39,770 nucleotides of DNA from Candidatus Uhrbacteria bacterium CG22_combo_CG10-13_8_21_14_all_47_17 (GCA_002786495.1 PCSZ01000076.1:28047-67816); one strand, 5' to 3'; positions 31,243 through 39,738 are shown, counted from the stretch's first letter. The notes: generated by a model from the letters alone, not told the origin. Program-made: numbers and translations.

Positions 31243-31755
31243 TTATTTTAAAGAGATGCCTAGATCCGCCGGACCAAATGCAAAAGGCAGGAGTTGTTTT
31301 ATGCCTACGAATCTTCTGATGCGGTTACGGCTCGCTAAAATGAGCACGATTGGATCATTAGATAAGTCCTCCGCTTCTTTTATATCTTGACGACATTGTC
31401 CGCAGGGAGTGATTGGTTCCTCTATCGTTTCCGGAATTTGTTTTACATCTAGTGAAGCCGGACCGCCTACGACCGCCAGTTTCGCAATATTGTCTTTTTG
31501 ACCGGTGGCTCCCATTGAATCAAGCACAACTCTCTCTGCGCAACTCACTTTGAAATTAGCATTTTCCTGATTACTGCCTTGAAAAACTTTTCCATCTTTC
31601 GTTTGCACCGCGGCCCCGACGTTGAAGTTTGAATAGGGTGCATAAGAATTTCGGCGAGCCGCCCACGCGGACTCTAAAAGATTGCGTTCATCTTCCGAAA
31701 GTTCATTCGGTGATTCATATTCTTCATATTCAATTGTGAGTGTGTGTGGAGGCAT
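31243..31755 (-). CDS. cdd: cytidine deaminase-like protein
   Basis: A 170-residue zinc deaminase that would convert (deoxy)cytidine to (deoxy)uridine. YSNFNVGAAVQTKDGKVFQGSN is the substrate-binding strand. SCAERVVLDSM holds the zinc Cys and catalytic Glu. TPCGQCRQ holds the other two zinc Cys. All three ligands are cysteines, as in tetrameric deaminases. It is longer than the usual 130-140 residues owing to about 25 acidic residues at the N-terminus and an extended C-terminus (KQLLPFAFGPADLG, a variant of the usual LLP..F...L). It could also be a relative acting on another base. Confidence 0.88.
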   Translation of the reverse strand: MPPHTLTIEYEEYESPNELSEDERNLLESAWAARRNSYAPYSNFNVGAAVQTKDGKVFQGSNQENANFKVSCAERVVLDSMGATGQKDNIAKLAVVGGPASLDVKQIPETIEEPITPCGQCRQDIKEAEDLSNDPIVLILASRNRIRRFVGIKQLLPFAFGPADLGISLK

Positions 31756-31891
31756 AGATGATGATGTGAAAAGGAAGTTAGATCAGTTATCGCCCAGACA
31801 GCCTCCCTTATAAAAAAATAGAGCGAAAACTAAAAATAGACTACCCCGTTAAATTTGTTGTGAAGCGATTTACTCGCGACCCCACTTCTCG

Positions 31892-33526
31892 CTAAGACTT
31901 CGAAGCCGCTTTAATTAAACCAAGGAAAAGCGGATGCGGTCGAAATGGGCGTGAAAGAAATTCCGGATGCGCTTGCGTTCCGATAAAATACGGATGTTCC
32001 TTCAACTCAACCATTTCCGCCAAACTCCCATCGGGAGAAAGTCCGCTATGCAATAATCCGTCAGCCTCCAGCCGCGCACGATAATCCGGATTACATTCAA
32101 AACGATGGCGATGCCGTTCCATAACCTGATCCGTTCCATACAAAGCGCGCACACGACTCCCCTTCGCGAGCAAGCAAGGATATTCGCCAAGACGCATTGT
32201 CCCGCCATAGCTCTTATCCTGCATGCGCTCCACCTGTTCATTCATAAGATGAATAACCGGCTCCTTTGTTTTCGAATTTATTTCTGTTGAATTCGCATCT
32301 TCGAGGCCGAGAACATGACGTGCGAATTCGACGACGGCGAGCTGCGCTCCATAGCAGATCCCAAGGAACGGAATGCCTTTTTCTCGCGCGTATTGAATCG
32401 CTAACATTTTTCCTTCTACGCCCCGTTTTCCGAAACCACCCGGAACAATCACGCCATCAACGCCCTTAAGAAGCTTCGCTAATTGTTTTGGCGTTTTTTC
32501 AATTTGACGCGCGCTCACCCATACGATTTCCGGCTTGCGATTGAGCTTCCACGCCGCGTGCTTCACCGCCTCTACAACGGAGAGATACGCATCTGAGAGA
32601 GAGAAGTCTCCGCTCTCCGCATATTTTCCAATAATCGCAATGCGCACCGGCTCTCCGCCATCTTGAGCTTTTTTGGAAAGCGCCTGCCATGCGCTCATTT
32701 TCGGCTCATGCTTCGCTTTCAAGCGAAGTTTCTTCATCACAAGCTCACCGATCCCCTCTTTTTCAAAAGCTTCCGGCGCCGCGTATACCGTCAACAAATC
32801 CGGGGCGCTAATAATATCTTCCTGTCGCACATTGCAATGCGTAGCCAGTTTTTGCTTTCTTGGAAGATCAAGCGGCTGCGAACCGCGGCAAATAATGAAA
32901 TCCGGCTGTAATCCGGTGGAATTGAGCGTACGAACCGCGTACTGTGTCGGCTTGGTCTTCATTTCTCCAAGCGCACCCGGGATAGGAAGATAGCTCACGA
33001 GTCCGACGAGCACGTCATCCGGCGTATCAAGCCGCATCATACGCGCTGCTTCAAGAAACAAAACATTTTGATATTCGCCGACCGTTCCGCCGATTTCAAT
33101 AAGCGTCACATCCGCGTCGTGGAATTTTGCTGCGTCTTTGATGCGCTGAATAACTTCCTGAGGAACATGTGGAACGACTTCCACCGTTTTTCCGCCATAG
33201 CCAAGCGCGCGTTCGCGCTCAATCACGGAAAGGTACACGCGCCCCGTTGTCATGTAATTTATTTTGACGATGTCTTCGTCCAAGAAACGCTCGTAGTTTC
33301 CAATATCTTGATCCGTTTCATCTCCGTCTTTTGTCACGAAGACTTCTCCATGTTCCACCGGATTCATCGTTCCGGCATCAACATTGATATACGGATCAAT
33401 TTTTACGGCGGTTACTTTGAGTCCGCGAGATTTCAAAATCGCGCCCAAAGATGCGGACGCGATTCCCTTGCCGACTCCCGACATAACTCCACCGGCAATA
33501 AAGATATATGTTCGACGATGATTCAT
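31892..33526 (-). CDS. pyrG: CTP synthase
   Basis: A 544-residue enzyme that aminates UTP to CTP with ammonia from glutamine. The synthetase part begins YIFIAGGVMSGVGKGIASASL (P-loop) and has KIDPYINVDAGTMNPVEHGEVFV. The glutaminase part carries IPFLGICYGAQLAVVEFARH with the nucleophile Cys, and the His-Glu pair near QAHPEFLSRP. The ATG at 33526 is chosen because a promoter ends nine bases before it and the family starts here; the frame opens seven codons earlier. Monocistronic. Confidence 0.97.
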   Translation of the reverse strand: MNHRRTYIFIAGGVMSGVGKGIASASLGAILKSRGLKVTAVKIDPYINVDAGTMNPVEHGEVFVTKDGDETDQDIGNYERFLDEDIVKINYMTTGRVYLSVIERERALGYGGKTVEVVPHVPQEVIQRIKDAAKFHDADVTLIEIGGTVGEYQNVLFLEAARMMRLDTPDDVLVGLVSYLPIPGALGEMKTKPTQYAVRTLNSTGLQPDFIICRGSQPLDLPRKQKLATHCNVRQEDIISAPDLLTVYAAPEAFEKEGIGELVMKKLRLKAKHEPKMSAWQALSKKAQDGGEPVRIAIIGKYAESGDFSLSDAYLSVVEAVKHAAWKLNRKPEIVWVSARQIEKTPKQLAKLLKGVDGVIVPGGFGKRGVEGKMLAIQYAREKGIPFLGICYGAQLAVVEFARHVLGLEDANSTEINSKTKEPVIHLMNEQVERMQDKSYGGTMRLGEYPCLLAKGSRVRALYGTDQVMERHRHRFECNPDYRARLEADGLLHSGLSPDGSLAEMVELKEHPYFIGTQAHPEFLSRPFRPHPLFLGLIKAASKS

Positions 33527-33535
33527 AACGCGAGC

Positions 33536-33564
33536 ATCATACCGCATTTAAAATCGTCTCGCAA
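33536..33564 (-). promoter_or_regulatory. promoter of pyrG, leaderless
   Basis: Minus strand: -35 TTGCGA (33559-33564), 17-base spacer, -10 TATGAT (33536-33541), nine bases to the ATG. Confidence 0.6.
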
Positions 33565-33591
33565 AAAACCAATCTTTCCTTATTTTTGATG

Positions 33592-34290
33592 CTATTTTCC
33601 AAAGCGTCTCTGGCGCGTTTTAAAAACCTCAAAGGCTTTGTCCAACTCCTTTTCATCAAAAGCCGGCCAATACACATCCGTGAAATACAATTCACTATAA
33701 ACGGTTTGCCAAGTCAGAAATCCGGAAAGCCGGCGTTCTCCCGATGTTCGAATAACAAGATCAGGATCCGGCATGTCCGGCCAATACAAATGTTTTGCAA
33801 TGGCGCTTTCGTCTACAGACTCCGCCGAAACGCCTGCCACCATAAGAGACTTTACCGCATCAACGAGTTCGAATCGCCCGCCGTAATTCAAACAAATTCC
33901 AAATGTCATGCGATCAAAATCTTTAGTCGCTTCTTCCGCGTCGTCAATCAACTTCTGAATCTTTTTTGAGAAGCCTTCTTTTCTTCCTAAGACGCGCAGA
34001 CGCACTTTTCGTTCAATGAAATAATTTAATTCTTTTCCGAGCGCCTGCTCAAGAATCGCCATGAGAAAATTCACCTCCGTTTCGCTCCGCTTCCAGTTTT
34101 CCGTTGAGAACGCAAAAACGCTCAGTGACAAGACGCCTCGTTCAAGACACCAGTCGCCGATGCGCTTCATGTTTTCATAACCCTCACGATGACCTTCAAC
34201 AGACGAGAGCCCCTGCTCATGCGCCCATCGGCGGTTACCGTCCATAATCATGGCCACGTGACGGACCACCGCTTCTGACTGATCGGACAT
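33592..34290 (-). CDS. uppS: undecaprenyl diphosphate synthase (cis-prenyltransferase)
   Basis: A 232-residue enzyme that makes the C55 lipid carrier for wall synthesis. HVAMIMDGNRRWAHEQGL is the pyrophosphate-binding motif with the catalytic Asp. SVFAFSTENWKRSETEVNFLM and PDLVIRTSGERRLSGFLTWQ, then SELYFTDVYWPAF, complete the family set. The open frame extends 54 codons into the divergent folD gene, but a promoter ends nine bases before the ATG at 34290, which is therefore the start. It supplies the lipid used by MraY and MurG in the same window. Confidence 0.96.
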   Translation of the reverse strand: MSDQSEAVVRHVAMIMDGNRRWAHEQGLSSVEGHREGYENMKRIGDWCLERGVLSLSVFAFSTENWKRSETEVNFLMAILEQALGKELNYFIERKVRLRVLGRKEGFSKKIQKLIDDAEEATKDFDRMTFGICLNYGGRFELVDAVKSLMVAGVSAESVDESAIAKHLYWPDMPDPDLVIRTSGERRLSGFLTWQTVYSELYFTDVYWPAFDEKELDKAFEVFKTRQRRFGK

Positions 34291-34299
34291 AATGTTGTA

Positions 34300-34328
34300 A
34301 GGATAGGGATTTTTTTCTCTTCGGTCAA
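34300..34328 (-). promoter_or_regulatory. promoter of uppS, leaderless
   Basis: Minus strand: -35 TTGACC (34323-34328), 17-base spacer, -10 TATCCT (34300-34305), nine bases to the ATG at 34290. Confidence 0.7.
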
Positions 34329-34350
34329 TGCGCATAAAGAGCTGGATCCA

Positions 34351-34379
34351 TGGACAAAAGCAATAAAACTGCGTATTCT
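34351..34379 (+). promoter_or_regulatory. promoter of folD, leaderless
   Basis: TGGACA (34351-34356), 17-base spacer, TATTCT (34374-34379), seven bases to the ATG at 34387. It stands back to back with the uppS promoter in 96 bases. Confidence 0.65.
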
Positions 34380-34386
34380 GACGCCC

Positions 34387-35217
34387 ATGCAACGTATCGA
34401 TGGAAAACGACTCGCGCAGACCATTCGCGAAGAAGTCAAAAAAGAGGTGCAAACGCTTAAAAAAGCGCCTGTTTTGAATGTCTTGCTCGTAGGAGAAGAC
34501 CCGGCCTCAAAGCTCTATGTCCATTTAAAGAAAAAGGCGGGGGAAGAAGCCGGTATCACGGTGAACATCCACCACCTGCCGGCGGAAACGCCCGATGAAC
34601 AGCTTTTCGATTTGGTTGAAGCTTGGAATCAAGATCCGAGTGTTGACGGTATTCTTATTCAAGTCCCCCTTCCGGATGGGCATAATCAAGATGAACTTAC
34701 AAAATCCATCTCTCCGGAAAAAGACGCGGATGGTTTTCACCCATCACATTTTGAAGCACTGAAGCAGGGAAAGATCACAATCATTCCGCCGGTGCATGAA
34801 GGAATTCTTCGCCTGATTAATGAAACGCCGCTTAAGCTCGCCGGCGCGCAAGGCATTATTCTTTCCAAGTCAGAAACATTTGCCGCACCGCTTCAACGTC
34901 TCCTTGGAACCGCTGGGATGAGCATAGAAGTTATGCCCCCAGATGAAATCGACGAAGAGCAGCTCAAGGAAGCCGATCTCGTTGTGAGTGCTGTAGGAAA
35001 ACTCAATTTCCTTAAACCGGACATGGTCCGCGATGATGCGGTTATTATTGATATCGGAACGAACAAAACAAGAGAAGGAAAAACCCAAGGCGATGCAAAT
35101 CTAAAAACATTTGAAAACACGGACGTCTGGATTACACCTGTCCCGGGTGGCGCCGGTCCTATGACTATTGCCCTGCTTTTAAAAAATGTCTTGAAGATCG
35201 CAAAGTCGAGAGCCTAA
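34387..35217 (+). CDS. folD: FolD-like methylenetetrahydrofolate dehydrogenase/cyclohydrolase, divergent cofactor site
   Basis: A 276-residue FolD. The folate half looks complete: SKLYVHLKKKA with Tyr44 and the catalytic Lys48, GILIQVPLP with Gln92, and PEKDADGFH with Asp115. The C-terminal ITPVPGGAGPMTIALLLKN is also normal. The dinucleotide half is not: where FolD normally has PCTP and then GRSxxVGxP, this protein has PPVHEG (about 134) and ILSKSETFAAP (about 158-168). The usual CHSxT strand is also absent. It may have weak or altered NAD(P) use, or act mainly as cyclohydrolase; this is inference. It is a single gene on its own promoter. Confidence 0.88.
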   Translation: MQRIDGKRLAQTIREEVKKEVQTLKKAPVLNVLLVGEDPASKLYVHLKKKAGEEAGITVNIHHLPAETPDEQLFDLVEAWNQDPSVDGILIQVPLPDGHNQDELTKSISPEKDADGFHPSHFEALKQGKITIIPPVHEGILRLINETPLKLAGAQGIILSKSETFAAPLQRLLGTAGMSIEVMPPDEIDEEQLKEADLVVSAVGKLNFLKPDMVRDDAVIIDIGTNKTREGKTQGDANLKTFENTDVWITPVPGGAGPMTIALLLKNVLKIAKSRA

Positions 35218-35218
35218 G

Positions 35219-35647
35219 CTACATTTCCATTCCTGAAGGGTTCGCACGGCGTGCGCGACTGGTACGTGTCTGCCAAGCGGCCGTGTAAACGGCGAGAATA
35301 TAAATCAGAATAATCACAAAGCTCTGCCACGTGAAGTTTTGAAGCGCACCGATAAAAGAACCTCCCGTAATCACGGCCCACAAGCTAAGTTCAAATACAA
35401 TTTCAACAACAACAAATAGCCCCGTCACGATCCCCGCTTCGGTCCAGGTAGGCGAGGTTCGTTTTGCAAATACCCATTTCGCAAACAAGAAGGTGATTAA
35501 AGCATGGAAGATATAGGAAAGCGTGATAACGCTCGCTTCTTGTGGAAATGGGCTTGCGTCGAAATAGCGAAGCGAGGTCAGCAAAGTGGTGAGAACGAAA
35601 AATCGCACGAGCGTAATATAGAAAACGCGGAAAATAAATTTGATCAT
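35219..35647 (-). CDS. four-helix membrane protein downstream of the permease, function unknown
   Basis: A 142-residue hydrophobic protein with four helices (about residues 5-25, 42-60, 70-95 and 105-125) and a basic C-terminal tail (TRTSRARRANPSG). I do not recognise the family. Its ATG overlaps the stop of the permease gene by four bases, so it is co-translated and may be an accessory of that transporter. Its stop lies two bases from the convergent folD stop. Confidence 0.7.
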   Translation of the reverse strand: MIKFIFRVFYITLVRFFVLTTLLTSLRYFDASPFPQEASVITLSYIFHALITFLFAKWVFAKRTSPTWTEAGIVTGLFVVVEIVFELSLWAVITGGSFIGALQNFTWQSFVIILIYILAVYTAAWQTRTSRARRANPSGMEM

Positions 35648-36786
35648 AAGCTTTCTCGGCTAAACAATTTTTGAAAAATACCGAATAGATATACTGATAT
35701 CACGAAAACCGTCATGGTTGAAACGAGGATGCGAGGAAGTCGCCGACGCAACTTATGAAATTCTTTCAAAGCAAGCAAAGAAACCATGATGCAGTTCACA
35801 CCGATAAATACCGCCCCCACAAAACCGATGGTAGAAAGAAAATCACGCGCGATTAAAATAAAAAGGGCAAGCGGCGTCAGCAAAGCAATCGCGGTAGATT
35901 CATGCGCGTTTAACTTATAGTCATCACGAAGAGCCGCCTCCAAATCTTTCGCCGTCGCAATATAGGAAGTTGCAACCGCCAAGAATCCCAATAACGGAAT
36001 AAGCCAAGACCACATATTCGGCAAAACAGAAATAAGTTCCGCGCTGGTTCGAATTGGATACCCGCGTGCCGCGAGATACATCATCACACCAAATCCCCAA
36101 GAAAAGAGCGCCGCTATCCCCGTGCCAATCGTCACAGCACCATAGGATAAACTCCGTTTCCGTTCGGTGAGTTCAACAACTTCTGAAATAATGGAAAGTC
36201 CGCTTAAAGAAAAAAGAAAAACACCAAAAGGAAGAAGCCAGCCCGTTGGCGAGCCAATCTGAATAAGCGATACATCTACAAATGGACTCACAACGACTAC
36301 CGCAAGTACTAATCCCAACAAAAGAAGTCCTGTCGCGTAGAATTCAACCGCTGCAACAAAACGCAGTCCAAACAAAACAGTTAACGCCCCAAAAAGCCAA
36401 AACGTAAGCTGCCAAATAGAAGTTGGAATTGTAAGGCCAGCATGTCTCGCAAGAATGGCAAAAAACTCGCCACCTAAAATAATATAAGCTACGTTTGAAC
36501 CGATGATCTGAAGCGGATAGCTCAGAGTGGCTATGCGGAAGCCAAACGTTCCAAGTCCGTCACGCACATAGCCGGGAAGACGAAGATTTTTCTTGCTCGC
36601 AAGAATAACTTCGACATACAACAGATGCGTAACAATAACGAAGGCAGACAAGAAAAAAAACAAAAAAGTCCCCGGCCAAAATCCAACACGTGAAAAAGTT
36701 GCAGGTAAAGCAATAATGCCGGCCCCGATAATGGTTCCGGTCATGGTAAGAATCGCTTTTCCGAAAGAACGACTTTTCGATGCCAT
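35644..36786 (-). CDS. amino-acid permease, aromatic/hydroxy amino-acid type (APC superfamily)
   Basis: A 380-residue transporter with about 11 helices. The first helix has ILTMTGTIIGAGIIALPATF, the broken-helix substrate and sodium/proton site of the tryptophan/tyrosine permease group (TyrP, Mtr, SdaC relatives). LSGLSIISEVVELT in a middle helix is another family block. The substrate cannot be fixed from sequence. The frame opens 32 codons earlier, but an extended -10 box six bases before the ATG at 36786 sets the start. For an organism with few biosynthetic genes, amino-acid uptake would be useful. Confidence 0.85.
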   Translation of the reverse strand: MASKSRSFGKAILTMTGTIIGAGIIALPATFSRVGFWPGTFLFFFLSAFVIVTHLLYVEVILASKKNLRLPGYVRDGLGTFGFRIATLSYPLQIIGSNVAYIILGGEFFAILARHAGLTIPTSIWQLTFWLFGALTVLFGLRFVAAVEFYATGLLLLGLVLAVVVVSPFVDVSLIQIGSPTGWLLPFGVFLFSLSGLSIISEVVELTERKRSLSYGAVTIGTGIAALFSWGFGVMMYLAARGYPIRTSAELISVLPNMWSWLIPLLGFLAVATSYIATAKDLEAALRDDYKLNAHESTAIALLTPLALFILIARDFLSTIGFVGAVFIGVNCIMVSLLALKEFHKLRRRLPRILVSTMTVFVISVYLFGIFQKLFSRESL

Positions 36787-36792
36787 GTTCGA

Positions 36793-36798
36793 ATTATA
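36793..36798 (-). promoter_or_regulatory. extended -10 promoter of the permease operon, leaderless
   Basis: Minus strand TATAAT preceded by TGC, a perfect extended -10, six bases before the ATG. There is no good -35. Confidence 0.65.
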
Positions 36799-36915
36799 GC
36801 AGACTTTTCTATATCTCTTGCGTCGTAAAACAAAATAACAGTGGAAAACAGGCTTCCATGTCCCCGCGCTCTTCTTTTCCACACCCTATCGCCAGTTACC
36901 AAACCGATTATGTCC

Positions 36916-36943
36916 TTGTCCTCTTCGCGCGTCCTGCTAAGAT
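36916..36943 (+). promoter_or_regulatory. promoter of dnaB, leaderless
   Basis: TTGTCC (36916-36921), 16-base spacer, TAAGAT (36938-36943), eight bases to the ATG at 36952. Confidence 0.55.
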
Positions 36944-36951
36944 GCGAGCAT

Positions 36952-38415
36952 ATGGCAAATATGGAACGTCTGACCCCCCAAAATATTGAAGCGGAGCAAT
37001 CTTTCCTCGGTTCGCTCCTCCTCGATAAAGATGCCATGGTTCGCGTCGCCGATGCGCTCCACCCGGATGATTTTTATATCGACAATCATCGCCGCATTTT
37101 TGAAGCCATGATTGATCTGTATCGGCGCAATGAACCGATCGACCTTCTCTCTCTTGGAAACAGGCTTCAAGAAAAAAACGAGCTTGAGACCATCGGCGGA
37201 CGTGCGGAACTTATCGCGCTTTCAAACGCCGTGCCGACGGCAAGCCATATCGTTCATTATGGAAACATCATCCAGAAGAAAGCGACACTCCGCCGCCTCT
37301 TACAAGCCGCCGGTGAAATCACCGCGCTTGGATATGATGAAGCGGAGGACGTGGAAAAAATCATGGATGAAGCGGAGAGCAAACTTTTCAATGTTTCCCA
37401 ACGCTTTCTCAAAAGAAGTTTCACGGCCATTAGCGACGTGCTTACAACCGCCTTTGAGCGCATCGACGAATTGCATCGTGAAAAAGGCAAGCTCCGCGGT
37501 ATCGCTACCGGCTACACAGAGTTGGATAATATACTCGGCGGCCTTCAAAAAAGCGACCTTATCGTACTTGCAGCACGTCCTTCCTGCGGAAAAACCGCTC
37601 TCGCACTTGATATTGCACGTCACGCCGCCATAAGAGGCAAAATTTCCGTTGGACTCTTTTCGCTTGAAATGAGTAAAGAACAACTCGTAGACCGTATGAT
37701 TTGTTCGGAAGCGAATGTGAATCTCTGGCACATGCGCACCGGTCAGCTTCAAGACGGAGGTCCGAATGACGAATTTCCCCGCATTGGTCATGCACTTGGT
37801 GTTCTTTCGGAAGCGCAGATTTATATTGATGACTCCGCAAATGCGAATATCATGGAAATTCGGACAAAAGCGCGACGTCTTCAAATGGAACATGGTCTTG
37901 GCCTTCTTGTTATCGACTACTTGCAACTCATGGAAAGTCGAAACAGTTCCGAAAACCGTGTTCAAGAAGTCGCGGAAATTACCCGTGGTCTTAAATCTAT
38001 CGCGCGCGAATTAAACATCCCGGTTCTCGCCCTTTCACAGCTCTCACGTTCCGTGGAGCTACAGAAGCCAGCTATTCCACGACTCGCCCACCTTCGAGAA
38101 TCCGGATCTATTGAACAAGACGCAGATGTCGTGATGTTTATCTATAGAAAAGCCGCCGACAAAAACTACCGCCCAGAGGATCTATCTCCTGAAGAACAGC
38201 ATGTAGCGGAAATTCACATTTCAAAACATCGTAATGGTCCCGTGGGCGTCGTGAAGCTTTTCTTTGATGCCCCGCGTGCCTCGTTCCGCAATCTCCAAAA
38301 AGCCACTCCAGGCGCGCCTCTGCCACCGCCGGGCATTAAAGCTCCAGAGGCGCCAATGCCTACACCCTCAGGATTTCCAAGCCCTGCGGGTCAAGGCTCA
38401 TCCGCACCGTTCTAA
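36952..38415 (+). CDS. dnaB: replicative DNA helicase
   Basis: A 487-residue hexameric helicase that unwinds DNA at the fork and recruits primase. The N-terminal domain begins PQNIEAEQSFLGSLLLDKDA. The RecA-like core has LAARPSCGKTALALDIA (Walker A, with Cys where Met is usual), SLEMSKEQLVDRM, LLVIDYLQLM (Walker B) and LSQLSRSVE with a later Arg finger region (LRESGSIEQDADVV). No intein interrupts it. The last 50 residues are rich in Pro, Gly and Ala, a flexible tail. The longer open frame upstream has an unlikely sequence; the promoter sets the ATG at 36952. Confidence 0.97.
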   Translation: MANMERLTPQNIEAEQSFLGSLLLDKDAMVRVADALHPDDFYIDNHRRIFEAMIDLYRRNEPIDLLSLGNRLQEKNELETIGGRAELIALSNAVPTASHIVHYGNIIQKKATLRRLLQAAGEITALGYDEAEDVEKIMDEAESKLFNVSQRFLKRSFTAISDVLTTAFERIDELHREKGKLRGIATGYTELDNILGGLQKSDLIVLAARPSCGKTALALDIARHAAIRGKISVGLFSLEMSKEQLVDRMICSEANVNLWHMRTGQLQDGGPNDEFPRIGHALGVLSEAQIYIDDSANANIMEIRTKARRLQMEHGLGLLVIDYLQLMESRNSSENRVQEVAEITRGLKSIARELNIPVLALSQLSRSVELQKPAIPRLAHLRESGSIEQDADVVMFIYRKAADKNYRPEDLSPEEQHVAEIHISKHRNGPVGVVKLFFDAPRASFRNLQKATPGAPLPPPGIKAPEAPMPTPSGFPSPAGQGSSAPF

Positions 38416-38417
38416 AC

Positions 38418-38446
38418 ATGACAATCCTTCATTATTTTGCTAAAAT
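38418..38446 (+). promoter_or_regulatory. promoter of ybaB-recR
   Basis: ATGACA (38418-38423), 17-base spacer, TAAAAT (38441-38446), 11 bases to the ATG at 38458. Leader of at most a few bases. Confidence 0.6.
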
Positions 38447-38457
38447 CATACAAAGAT

Positions 38458-38778
38458 ATGACTTCAATGTTTAACAAGCTCAAACAATTCAAAGACCTCA
38501 AAACCCGGGCGAAAGATATTCAAAGTACACTCGCACAAGAATCCGCAGAAGGAACAGGCGGCTGGGGAAAGGTGAAGGTAAAAATTGATGGAAATCAGCA
38601 AGTGCTTTCCGTGACCATAGATCCGGAAGCTCTCAACGACAAAACGAAACTCGAACAATGGATTCGCGAAGCAATGAATGATGGCGTGAAAAAAATTCAG
38701 CAAATCATGGCGAGGAAGCTCAAAGATGTGGGCGGTCTTGATCTTGCCTCTGAGTTTAGTGACATTATGAAGAAGTAA
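38458..38778 (+). CDS. YbaB/EbfC-family nucleoid-associated protein
   Basis: A 106-residue DNA-binding protein that forms tweezer-like dimers. The helical start MFNKLKQFKDLKTRAKDIQSTL is followed by KVKVKIDGNQQVLSVTIDPEAL and a helical C-terminus with KKIQQIMARKLKDVGG. The family normally precedes recR, as here with seven bases between. A TTG start at 38437 is possible, but it falls inside the promoter, so the ATG at 38458 is preferred. Confidence 0.92.
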   Translation: MTSMFNKLKQFKDLKTRAKDIQSTLAQESAEGTGGWGKVKVKIDGNQQVLSVTIDPEALNDKTKLEQWIREAMNDGVKKIQQIMARKLKDVGGLDLASEFSDIMKK

Positions 38779-38785
38779 ATTATTC

Positions 38786-39391
38786 ATGCCTCAGCTCCCC
38801 GATTCAATACGAAATGCCGCGGCCGCATTCGATACCTTGCCGGGCGTTGGGCCTCGGGCGGCTTTGCGTTATGCATACTGGCTCGTCACACAACCGAAAG
38901 AAGCGATCGGAAGATTTGCCCGCAGCGTTCAGGGTTTAGCTGAAGGCTTGACCATTTGCACGGAATGCGGACAATGGTCCGACCGTTCCGTATGCGCTAT
39001 CTGCACAAACACGGAACGAAATACTTCCGTTCTCTGCGTCGTTGCGACAAGCCCCGATGTACAAAGCATCGAAGACACCGGCGCATTCAAGGGACGCTAT
39101 CACGTACTCGGCGGAACCCTGGACCCGATTGAAGGACGAACACCGGACACACTTTCCATTCAAAAACTTCTCAAAAGAATTCAAGCCTCTTCGGATCGGG
39201 TAACCGAAGTCATCCTTGCGTTGAACACGGATGTTCCGGGAGACGTTACTGCTTTGTACCTAAAACAGCAGCTCGAACCTCTTCAATTAAAAGTTACGCG
39301 CCTTGCTCGCGGCCTGCCAACGGGCGCAGCACTCGAATACGCAGATTCCATGACACTTGCAGACGCAGTAAAGAATCGGCGGGAATCATAA
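38786..39391 (+). CDS. recR: recombination mediator RecR
   Basis: A 201-residue protein that, with RecO and RecF, loads RecA on gapped DNA. The N-terminal helix-hairpin-helix has LPGVGPRAALRYAYWL. CTECGQWSDRSVCAICTN is the four-Cys zinc finger. The Toprim part has LCVVATSPDVQSIEDTGAF and GRYHVLGGTLDPIEG, where the usual VVEEPKDV is replaced by VATSPDV. The C-terminus keeps LARGLPTGAALEYADSMTL, near the usual RGLPVGGDLEYADEVTL. Second gene after ybaB. Confidence 0.96.
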   Translation: MPQLPDSIRNAAAAFDTLPGVGPRAALRYAYWLVTQPKEAIGRFARSVQGLAEGLTICTECGQWSDRSVCAICTNTERNTSVLCVVATSPDVQSIEDTGAFKGRYHVLGGTLDPIEGRTPDTLSIQKLLKRIQASSDRVTEVILALNTDVPGDVTALYLKQQLEPLQLKVTRLARGLPTGAALEYADSMTLADAVKNRRES

Positions 39392-39403
39392 AAAATAAGG
39401 TTC

Positions 39404-39434
39404 AAAAAAAGAAGCCCTTTCGGGCTTCTTTTTT
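39404..39434. terminator. bidirectional terminator between recR and rplU
   Basis: AAGAAGCCC / GGGCTTCTT arms around a short TTTC loop, with seven A before and six T after. Ends recR on the plus strand and rplU on the minus strand. Confidence 0.88.
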
Positions 39435-39435
39435 A

Positions 39436-39738
39436 TTAGAAAATTTTCGCAATTTTGATTGTCGTGAAAGGCTGACGGTGACCGAAACGTTTTGTGTAAC
39501 GGCTCTTTGCCTTAAAGTGAACAACTTCAACCTTTTTTGCTCGGCCTTCGTCGAGAACTTCCACCTGAACCTTTTTTGCAAGCAACGGCATTCCAATGTC
39601 GAGCTTGTCGCCATCAGCCGTTAAAAGCAATTCCACCTCGACTGTATCGCCTTTTACGGCATCGAGTTTTTCCACTTTTAACACATCGCCTTCTTGGACG
39701 AGATACTGTTTTCCTCCGGTCTTTATTACTGCAAACAT
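39436..39738 (-). CDS. rplU: 50S ribosomal protein L21
   Basis: A 100-residue ribosomal protein that binds 23S rRNA. MFAVIKTGGKQYLVQEGDVL at the N-terminus and HFKAKSRYTKRFGHRQPFT near the end are diagnostic. It stops two bases from the recR/rplU terminator and is not followed by rpmA, which is 8.5 kb away on the other strand. It starts 32 bases from the window edge, so its promoter lies at or past the edge. Confidence 0.98.
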   Translation of the reverse strand: MFAVIKTGGKQYLVQEGDVLKVEKLDAVKGDTVEVELLLTADGDKLDIGMPLLAKKVQVEVLDEGRAKKVEVVHFKAKSRYTKRFGHRQPFTTIKIAKIF

